Under the pieces are notes generated by a model, which did not search any database, was not told where the DNA came from, and worked only from the letters and a program-made list of their open reading frames with translations. From Flavivirga spongiicola (GTDB lineage: Bacteria > Bacteroidota > Bacteroidia > Flavobacteriales > Flavobacteriaceae): a stretch of 64,000 bases of DNA. Positions 54,196-61,782 of this stretch are shown here, piece by piece (position 1 is the stretch's first letter; every line of letters begins with the position of its first letter). Where the stretch lies: contig NZ_JAUOEO010000001.1 in NCBI RefSeq assembly GCF_030540825.1, forward strand, positions 2,267,001 through 2,331,000. Reading direction: 5' to 3'. The translations under genes and the position numbers were made by a program.

Positions 54196-55599
54196 CTATT
54201 GATTTATTTGTGTTTTCACAAAAATATCTGCTATGTCCGGTACATTAGCACCGTTGGTGTTTTCTTCATCAAATGGATATAAGAAACGCTCTGGGTGTTG
54301 TGAGCCCACATTGAAAGGCACAGGTACTTGTATAGCAACTGGGTCTTTTTTCATTCTTCTTAAATCATTGAATCCTAAAATAGTAGTAAAGAATGTTGCG
54401 TAGCGCTCTTCAATAATTTCTCTTAATAAGGCGTCTTCTTTAGAGAGTGATCCATCTACATTTTCTATACCAGTAACTTCAAAATCTGCACTTACATAAT
54501 CATCATAAACGCCAGTACTAACAGAGAAATAAACTCCGTTTCTTAAGTTTGCTCGATGTTCATTTAATTTTGTTAATGCCATATCAAAATTACTAGCACT
54601 AGAGCGCAAAGACGTTTCAGCCCAAATTAATAAATTCTCCTGTAAAGAAATTTGATTCATTGGTTCATCAACAGCGGCAATACCTGAATCATTAATATCA
54701 GTTCCGTCATAATAATATGCTGCTCTATCAACCTCATCTGTTTTTGTGTTATTTCTACTTTCAGCACCAGTACCTAATAAATCAATTAAAAATGAGCCGT
54801 TAGCGGCTAAAGCACCGCCAGTAGTAGAGCCTGTAATGACTTCATATAATAAATTGGTGTCTGCTCCTAGTTCATTTGGTGGTGAATATTTCATGGTCTC
54901 TGATGCAGATGAAATACCATTTTGTGCAGCAGATAATGCATTCGCATAATCTCTGACGTCTAAATACAAACGAGCCTTTAGCGTGTAAGCCACCTTAACC
55001 CAATCACCAGAATCTCCTCCAAAGAAAATATCTTCACTTATGCTCCCACTAGTTCCAGCGGTTTGCAAGTCTGAAATGGCTTCGTCTAACAAACTTTGCA
55101 AACTCGCATATACATTTGCTTGACCATCATATTTAGGCGTTGAAATATCATCATTAGCAGCCTCGGTAAAAGGAACATCTCCAAATATATTCGCAGCGGT
55201 TCCAACAGCATGAGCCTCTAATACTTTTGATGCCCCATAGAAAAAATCTTTATTAGGCACTTCAATACCACTTCGTAATTCTCTAGCTTGTTTTACAACG
55301 CCTTGGTAAATATTACTCCAAGGTCTATTAGAATCCGAATTTATGTATTCATAATTTTGGATAAACCCAAGTCTATCGGCACCAACATAATAGCCAGCAA
55401 CAACACCTCCAGCTTGACTTAAAATTCCAGCTTGACTTGTAATATCTGCCAGTTGTATTCCTGTAAACAATGCTTCTCCACTTACAGAGGCAACCTTATT
55501 TGGGTCTATATCATTTATATCATCAACTATACTTTGACATGCAATAACGCTGAAAAAAAATGTTATAACTAAACTTATTTTAAATAATCTCATAATCAA
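54196..55599 (-). CDS. SusD-like_2 nutrient-binding outer-membrane lipoprotein (locus 2)
   Basis: 467 residues. Lipobox at Cys21 (FFSVIAC|QS), with the start at MIM or the third residue. Shorter than SusD of locus 1 and of the nutrient-binding SusD-like_2 type: VKQARELRSGIEVPN, GDVPFTEAAND, AYTLKARLYLDVRDYANAL, RYATFFTTILGFNDLRRMKKD and the C-terminal NVPDIADIFVKTQINQ. This subtype often serves peptide-type substrates. Starts 5 nt after susC. Confidence 0.9.
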   Translation of the reverse strand: MIMRLFKISLVITFFFSVIACQSIVDDINDIDPNKVASVSGEALFTGIQLADITSQAGILSQAGGVVAGYYVGADRLGFIQNYEYINSDSNRPWSNIYQGVVKQARELRSGIEVPNKDFFYGASKVLEAHAVGTAANIFGDVPFTEAANDDISTPKYDGQANVYASLQSLLDEAISDLQTAGTSGSISEDIFFGGDSGDWVKVAYTLKARLYLDVRDYANALSAAQNGISSASETMKYSPPNELGADTNLLYEVITGSTTGGALAANGSFLIDLLGTGAESRNNTKTDEVDRAAYYYDGTDINDSGIAAVDEPMNQISLQENLLIWAETSLRSSASNFDMALTKLNEHRANLRNGVYFSVSTGVYDDYVSADFEVTGIENVDGSLSKEDALLREIIEERYATFFTTILGFNDLRRMKKDPVAIQVPVPFNVGSQHPERFLYPFDEENTNGANVPDIADIFVKTQINQ

Positions 55600-55604
55600 T
55601 TTTT

Positions 55605-58600
55605 TTAGAATGTTATATTTAAATTAAACATATATGACTTTGTAGAAGGATTGGTATAATAATCTAAACCTCTAGAATTGCCAACGCCTGCAAAGTTCTT
55701 ATCTGGATCATTACCAATGACGTCAGTCCACAACACTAAATTTCTTCCAGTTACACTAAAATTAACAGCTGATAACTTTAATTTATCTAGTATGTTTTGA
55801 CCTAATGAATACGTTAGTGTTAATTCCCTTAAACGTGTCCAAGTAGCATCTTGCAACCACAGTTCGCTAAACCCTCTATTTCCTGCTCCATTTCCTCTAT
55901 ACCAACTCTCTTCTAAAAGTACTTGTCCAGCCCCAAAATCGTGCAAATTACCTCTTACTATATCTCCAGCAGCATATGCATTACCTCTTACATCTACTAC
56001 GCCTCCTTCAGGTATTGTTACTTTATTACCAGTTTCTAAACTATGTCCTCGTTGTGAGTTTATTTGCCTAGTAATATCATAAAAATCACCACCCTGTGAA
56101 TGTTCAAATAATACATTCATAGATAAGTTTTTAAAACCTAAATTGAATCCTATACCACCTGTCCAATCTGGGTTTGGATCACCTATAATATCATACTCAG
56201 GTGAACCAACAGGAAAACCATTAGCATCAACTTCTATACTACCATCAGCATTCCTTGGTAATTTTCCTCCAAATAATGCGCCCATTTGATACCCAACAGC
56301 GGCTACAGAATCACCTGTTCCAAACCCTGTTAGAGGTTGAACATCTGCTCCTGATAAATCCGTAACTTCATTTTTATTGGTTGCAAAATTCCCATAGGGA
56401 GAGAAGGACCAATGGTCATTATCTCTTAATAATTTAGCATCAAACTCAAATTCAAATCCATTATTCTTTATTGCAGCTCCATTGGTATAAAATGAAGTAA
56501 AACCACTACTTGCTGACTGATCTAATGTTAATAAAATATCTTCTATATCATTGGAATAATAAGTAAAACTTGTAGATAAAGCATTATCGAAAAAACGTAA
56601 TTCTAAGCCAGTTTCAATTTCTGTTTTTATTTCTGGTCTTAAATTAGGATTCCCCCTTCTATTATCTAACCTAAAACCACCTCCGTGAGAGATTGAACCC
56701 AAAGTTCCTATAAGACCACCATTATACGCAAAATCGCCTTCGTAACTTGTTGAGCTTCTATACATATTAGGTTGGATACCTACTTTCCCCCAACTTAACC
56801 TCACTTTAGCAAAACTTATAAAGCTTTCTTCTGGGAAGAAACTGGCATCAGAAAGTTGCCATGCAGCACTTGCGGCTGGATAGAAAAATGGCTCACTTAT
56901 TGTAGAAGCCGCTTCTACAGTACCTGAAAGATCTATAAACAACTGATTATACAATCCGAAATTTGCTGTAACAAATCCTCTATTAGACCTACGATGACTT
57001 ATAAAGTTTTCTGAGGTTGTTTCTCTAGAGTTCGTTAAATTATAGATTTCTTGATCGGCTATAAAATCATTACCTATTGCAGTTGTTCTATTAAATTTTC
57101 TGTCGTTTATATTCCAACCTAAAACATAAGATGATGTAATATCTTCTGTAAGATCTCTATCATATTTGGCAATGGCATCAAAATTTAATTCTGTTCCTGA
57201 TAGATTTTCCTGTAACAAACTACCATCTATTCTAAATAGTGGAGGTGTTGTTGTTCTTGCAGATCCTTTTGGAAAAAAATAAGTCCTAGCATCATTATAG
57301 GTATCAATTCCTCCTCTTAACTTAACGTTAAGACCTTCAATAGGAAAAAGATCAAGTTCGGCTGAGTAAATATGTCTGTTTACAGTATTTGGCGCTTTTT
57401 GTTTATTGGTAGTCCATAATGGATTATTATACCGAGGTCTATTACTTGCGCCAATAGGGTTTCTGTAAGACCTATGACGCCCTGCTATTTCAGCTCCTGA
57501 AGCACTTACATAAGTCCCTGTATAATCTGAAATATCAAAATCTGGAGGAGTTCTATAAAAACCTAATAATAAACCTGCTAAATTAGAATTTTGCTGAATC
57601 CTATTAGCCCCTATTCTAGAATACTTTCCTTTCAGTTTTAAGCTAACATAATCATTAAACTTTCTAGTAGCACTCAAATTTACAGTGTGTCTTTTATAAT
57701 CGTTATTTCTAACAACACCTTCATGGTCCGTATTACCTAAACTAAAAAAGATATTTCCTTTATCATTTCCACCACTAATACTTAACGATTGCTCCATTAA
57801 AACCCCTGTTTGAAATACTTGATCAAAGTTTTTATCTAGAAATGTTTCTCTTGATCTCTTTCCTCCGTGGGGATCACTCGCGCTTCCTCGGGCAATAGCA
57901 TAATATGTTCTCCCAGTTTGATCACCAATAAAATGTGCGCCACTGGTATCTACTACATCTTCGCCTCCAGCTCTGTCTGATATTTCATCACCCCAAGCAC
58001 GTAAAAAATCTTGTCTGTAAATACCAGAAGAACCTGGGCCATACGTTGACTGTAAAAGTTGGGTTTCAGTTACTTCATCAAAAGCCATAGATGTTTTTAA
58101 AGACACTCTAAATCCTTTTTTACCCGATTTAGTAGTAATTATAACCACTCCATTTGAGGCTCTCGACCCCCAAAGAGCTGCAGCAGAAGCTCCTTTTAAT
58201 ACTTGTAAGGTTTCAATATCATTTGGATTAATATCATTTAAACGCGATTGTTGTGATGTTCCGTTAGCAGTTGAACTACTTCCTCCTCCATTAGAATTAC
58301 TATTACTAATGGGAATACCATCTACAATTATTAAAGGCTGCGTATTACCAGAAATGGTATTAGCTCCTCTAATTCTAATATTAGATCCCGACCCTGGGTC
58401 TCCAGTACTACGCGTAATATTAACACCGGACATTTTTCCTTGAATAGCATTGGCAACCGAGGTCTCACCAGAACGTGTCATTGCTTCTGCTTTAACACTA
58501 GATACTGCACTCCCCAATTTATCAGTTTTTACAGCAAAACCCAAGGCATTAATTACGACTTCACCTAAACTTGCAGCATCTTCTTCCAAGGTGACATTAA

Positions 58601-59195
58601 TTGTAGTTTGATTTCCAACAGCAATTTCGACTGTTTTAAAACCTAAATAACTTATAACAAGAATAGCTCCTTCTTCTATATCTAAACTAAAGTTTCCGTC
58701 AAAATCTGTGGATGTGCCTGTGGACGTTCCTTTAACTATAACATTAACACCTGGCAATGGAACGCCATTGTTATCAGTTATTGTACCAGTCACCTGTTTT
58801 TGATTATTTTTTTTAATTGTTATATCTGGTTTTTCACTAATAGCAATTGAGTTGTTTTCTAAAACTTTAAAATTGTAATTGCTAACTGAAAAACATTTCT
58901 TCAATAATCTATTAAGCTTGATGCTTCCTTTGGTTATATGAACCTTAGGCAAGTCTTTAAATAAATCTGTTTGATAAATAAATTTATAATCTGTTTGATT
59001 GCTAATTAATTTAAAAACCTCATCAATACTTACAGTCTTATCTTGGTCTATGACAACTTTAACATTTTGAGATAAAATAGTGTTCGGTGTTAAGCTGAAA
59101 ACTACGGAGCAGAAAAAGAATATTAAAGTTTTCATAACAATTTTTAGCAGTTTTGTTCTAAAAAAGAACAAAGCTTTAGTTGGTTTAATTTTCAT
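55605..59195 (-). CDS. SusC/RagA TonB-linked transporter with STN domain (locus 2)
   Basis: 1196 residues. Leader, STN domain (about 50-120, KTVSIDEVFKLISNQTDYKF), CarboxypepD_reg-like domain (about 133-210), plug with GEVVINALGFAVKTDKLGSA and WGSRASNGVVIITTKSG, then the barrel ending KSYMFNLNITF. Outer-membrane importer partnered with the SusD-like lipoprotein. The STN domain should signal to the FecR encoded upstream at 60442. Confidence 0.95.
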   Translation of the reverse strand: MKIKPTKALFFFRTKLLKIVMKTLIFFFCSVVFSLTPNTILSQNVKVVIDQDKTVSIDEVFKLISNQTDYKFIYQTDLFKDLPKVHITKGSIKLNRLLKKCFSVSNYNFKVLENNSIAISEKPDITIKKNNQKQVTGTITDNNGVPLPGVNVIVKGTSTGTSTDFDGNFSLDIEEGAILVISYLGFKTVEIAVGNQTTINVTLEEDAASLGEVVINALGFAVKTDKLGSAVSSVKAEAMTRSGETSVANAIQGKMSGVNITRSTGDPGSGSNIRIRGANTISGNTQPLIIVDGIPISNSNSNGGGSSSTANGTSQQSRLNDINPNDIETLQVLKGASAAALWGSRASNGVVIITTKSGKKGFRVSLKTSMAFDEVTETQLLQSTYGPGSSGIYRQDFLRAWGDEISDRAGGEDVVDTSGAHFIGDQTGRTYYAIARGSASDPHGGKRSRETFLDKNFDQVFQTGVLMEQSLSISGGNDKGNIFFSLGNTDHEGVVRNNDYKRHTVNLSATRKFNDYVSLKLKGKYSRIGANRIQQNSNLAGLLLGFYRTPPDFDISDYTGTYVSASGAEIAGRHRSYRNPIGASNRPRYNNPLWTTNKQKAPNTVNRHIYSAELDLFPIEGLNVKLRGGIDTYNDARTYFFPKGSARTTTPPLFRIDGSLLQENLSGTELNFDAIAKYDRDLTEDITSSYVLGWNINDRKFNRTTAIGNDFIADQEIYNLTNSRETTSENFISHRRSNRGFVTANFGLYNQLFIDLSGTVEAASTISEPFFYPAASAAWQLSDASFFPEESFISFAKVRLSWGKVGIQPNMYRSSTSYEGDFAYNGGLIGTLGSISHGGGFRLDNRRGNPNLRPEIKTEIETGLELRFFDNALSTSFTYYSNDIEDILLTLDQSASSGFTSFYTNGAAIKNNGFEFEFDAKLLRDNDHWSFSPYGNFATNKNEVTDLSGADVQPLTGFGTGDSVAAVGYQMGALFGGKLPRNADGSIEVDANGFPVGSPEYDIIGDPNPDWTGGIGFNLGFKNLSMNVLFEHSQGGDFYDITRQINSQRGHSLETGNKVTIPEGGVVDVRGNAYAAGDIVRGNLHDFGAGQVLLEESWYRGNGAGNRGFSELWLQDATWTRLRELTLTYSLGQNILDKLKLSAVNFSVTGRNLVLWTDVIGNDPDKNFAGVGNSRGLDYYTNPSTKSYMFNLNITF

Positions 59196-59290
59196 AAATT
59201 TGCATGTGTTAATTGGTTACACTTAATTGATTAATTACGTAAAGGGGGAGGAAATGTTTGCGGTGAGATGTTAATACTTCCGACCCTCTT

Positions 59291-60442
59291 TTATTTTAAT
59301 ATGATGGTATTATTATTTATTTCATAAGCATTAATGATTTTTGTTTGTTTAATTAAATCTAATATGTCTTCTATTTTTTGTTCTCGACTTAGCTCTCCAT
59401 TAAATTCTGTGCTTTCAAAAGATTTATTTTGAAAAATTACGGTAACATCATACCATCTGGAAAGTACTTTCATAATTTCCTTTAATGGCTTTTTGTAAAA
59501 TATAAATTCTCCACGAACCCAGCTAATTTCATTATTAACATCAACCTCTTTGATATCTATTGTATTACTACTGGCATCAATAATAGACTGTTGATTAGGT
59601 TTTAAAAATTCTGTTTTACTATTGTTTTTAACCGAAACCTTTCCTTCAACTAATGTTGTATAAATACTATTTTCATCTTGATAAGCTTTTACATTAAATT
59701 CGGTTCCATATACTTCAATTTCTTGAACATCGGTAAGTATCTTAAATTTTGAACCTTTATGTTTTGCACTTGGAGATACATCAAAATATGCTTCGCCATA
59801 TATGAGTTCTACTTGTCTTAGTTCACCATCAATAAAATTTTCTGGATATTTTAGTTGAGATTCAGAATTTAACCATACTTGTGTTCCATCGGAAAGCTTG
59901 ACAAAAAATTGACCACCTCGAGGAATCGTAAGATAATTATATGCGATTTTGGAAGATTTACTTTTTTTAGCGGTGCTATAAACTATTTGCTCTCCATTGC
60001 TATCAGCATTTTTAGTTTTAAAAGATTCTCCTTTTTCTAATGCTACTACAGAACCATCACTTAGTGTTAGTGTTGCTTTATCCGTACCAGCTTCAATACT
60101 ATTCACAATTACTGGGATATTTTCAACTGGACTATTAAATACATTATCTCTAAAGAAGTAAACCGAAACCAATATTCCAATAAATACAGCTGCGGCAACG
60201 TATTTTAATACACTATTAGTTTTGCGTTTTTCTTTCCCTATGCGCCTCAAAATATCTTTCTTAGCCTTTTTAATATCATACTTGCTTACAATCATATTGG
60301 CGAAAGCATTAGTCTTGATATATTCAAAAAACAATATTTCATTTTTAGGGTTGCTTATCCACAATTCTAACTGCCTAAGCTCATCAATATTTGCTTCATT
60401 AGTAAGAAACTTTGTGATTAATATTTCGGTTTTTTTATCCAT
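59291..60442 (-). CDS. FecR-type anti-sigma factor (locus 2)
   Basis: 383 residues. Cytoplasmic N-terminus (1-78, KKTEILITKFLTNEANIDEL), TM at about 80-97, FecR core (GTDKATLTLSDGSVVALEKG, LTIPRGGQFFVKLSDGTQVWL, EVYGTEFNVKAY) and a C-terminal STN-like domain. Very similar to the FecR of locus 1, including the ending KIEDILDLIKQTKIINAYEI. Divergent from its cognate ECF sigma gene. Confidence 0.92.
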   Translation of the reverse strand: MDKKTEILITKFLTNEANIDELRQLELWISNPKNEILFFEYIKTNAFANMIVSKYDIKKAKKDILRRIGKEKRKTNSVLKYVAAAVFIGILVSVYFFRDNVFNSPVENIPVIVNSIEAGTDKATLTLSDGSVVALEKGESFKTKNADSNGEQIVYSTAKKSKSSKIAYNYLTIPRGGQFFVKLSDGTQVWLNSESQLKYPENFIDGELRQVELIYGEAYFDVSPSAKHKGSKFKILTDVQEIEVYGTEFNVKAYQDENSIYTTLVEGKVSVKNNSKTEFLKPNQQSIIDASSNTIDIKEVDVNNEISWVRGEFIFYKKPLKEIMKVLSRWYDVTVIFQNKSFESTEFNGELSREQKIEDILDLIKQTKIINAYEINNNTIILK

Positions 60443-60548
60443 TACTTTTTATAACATCTATAATTTAATAACGAAGCTAAAATTACTATACCACCACGTT
60501 TTATTAAAAAAAAATTAAATTTGTAATGATTTAAAGACATTTATATAA

Positions 60549-61136
60549 TTGCACAAGATCTTTTTTAGTCAAAAAAAACTTATTAAACTCCTTAAAAAAG
60601 GGGATGCTAGAGCATATTCGTATATAGTAGATCTTTATTATAAAAAATTATGTGATTATGCGAGTAATCTTGCCAGAGATAATTTTAAATCGGAAGATAT
60701 TGTTCAAAATGTTATTATTAGAATGTGGCAACAGCGCGAAAAGTTAAGCTCTAATGTTTCTATTAAGAACTACCTTTATAAATCGGTTTATAATGAATTT
60801 ATTGATCAATACAGAAAAGAAATAGCTGTCACTAAGCTAGAAAAAAAGTACATCGAAGGTTTAGATATAGTTATTGAAATACAAGATGTAACTGAGACAA
60901 ATCGGCTAATGACTCTCGTACAAAATGAAATAGAACGATTACCGCCTAAATGTAAAGAGACATTTTTAATGAGTAAACAAGAAGGTCTTACTTATGTTGA
61001 AATTGCAGAATATCAAAATGTGTCTGTTAATACGGTTGAAAAACAAATGGTTAAAGCCTTTTCAATTCTTAGAAAGAAAATGAAAGAAAAAATAGTGTCA
61101 TTTATATTTTTGTTGTTTGATATAAAAAAACCTTAG
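60549..61136 (+). CDS. ECF sigma factor (locus 2)
   Basis: 195 residues. Region 2 includes YYKKLCDYASNLARDNFKSE and EDIVQNVIIRMWQQRE; region 4 includes RLPPKCKETFLMSKQEGLTY and VEIAEYQNVSVNTVEKQMVK. An in-frame TAA lies directly before the TTG at 60549, and no ATG occurs until mid-protein, so translation must begin at TTG or another non-ATG codon. Same length and same start oddity as the sigma gene of locus 1. Divergent from FecR by about 106 nt. Confidence 0.87.
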   Translation: MHKIFFSQKKLIKLLKKGDARAYSYIVDLYYKKLCDYASNLARDNFKSEDIVQNVIIRMWQQREKLSSNVSIKNYLYKSVYNEFIDQYRKEIAVTKLEKKYIEGLDIVIEIQDVTETNRLMTLVQNEIERLPPKCKETFLMSKQEGLTYVEIAEYQNVSVNTVEKQMVKAFSILRKKMKEKIVSFIFLLFDIKKP

Positions 61137-61362
61137 TTACTGAGTAATACCAATTTGGTATAAGACATCTTAACCGTGGTTTCATTAAAAATTTTCCATT
61201 TCAATCATTTTGATTCACATAATTGGGTGTTAATTGTTTGCGAATAACTTTGTCAAAGTTTTTTCTTCTTTCAGTAGCCTCTTTTTATACTTTTATTTTC
61301 ATAATCCCATGAGGGAAAACAAAAGCATTTTTGTTCATTTTATAAACTTAAATACAATATAA
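61137..61362. other. Spacer with palindrome
   Basis: TACCAATTTGGTA (61148-61160) is a perfect palindrome just after the sigma stop. The remainder shows no gene; minus-strand pieces such as NFDKVIRKQLTPNYV are readable but isolated. Confidence 0.35.
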
Positions 61363-61616
61363 ATGGACATTTTTTTAATTCTTGAACAGCTAGATGGTTT
61401 AGAAAAATTAATACACATAGGCCCATTATTAAACCCCGGATTAACCTGGACCCCAAGAACAGCTACTTCTTCAACTAAATATGGACTGAGAGACCGAGTA
61501 AATCATATTTTTTACAAAGGAGGCTTAAACCTATAGAATCAAAAGAAATCGATTGCCACCCTATTACGTTTCCTTCAGACCATGCGGCAGTTATTACGGT
61601 ATTTGAAATGGAATAG
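61363..61616 (+). pseudogene. C-terminal remnant of an endonuclease/exonuclease/phosphatase-family protein
   Basis: From ATG 61363 a frame gives LLNPGLTWTPRTATSSTKYG, then LRDRVNHIFYKGGLNL and a stop. Shifted by +1 the homology continues IESKEIDCHPITFPSDHAAV, ending ITVFEME and TAG at 61616. The order WTP...DRVNHIFYKG...PSDHAAV is the C-terminal half of the EEP fold, including the catalytic SDH. The N-terminal half is missing and a frameshift separates the pieces, so it is dead. Confidence 0.7.
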
Positions 61617-61671
61617 CACTATAATACTAAACAATAACCACATAGATACTCTATTGAAATTAAATTAAAAA

Positions 61672-61782
61672 ATGATAATAATGAAATCAATTATACGATA
61701 CTACTTTTTAGACCTCTTTAAATTGTTGTTGTTTTTCTTCATACTCACTAAGCTTTATGTTTATTCTATAATGGCTTCATAA
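61672..61782 (+). other. Possible orphan signal-peptide ORF
   Basis: 36 codons starting MIIMKSIIRYYF with a hydrophobic core LLLFFFILTKLYVY, ending inside the 3' end of the convergent GH3 gene. It may be the start of a gene truncated by rearrangement; I cannot show that it is expressed. Confidence 0.25.

Noticed and set aside
61672..61782. Toxic membrane peptide gene (type I toxin)
   Set aside because: Hydrophobic 36-aa frame only; no antisense RNA promoter or terminator could be identified.
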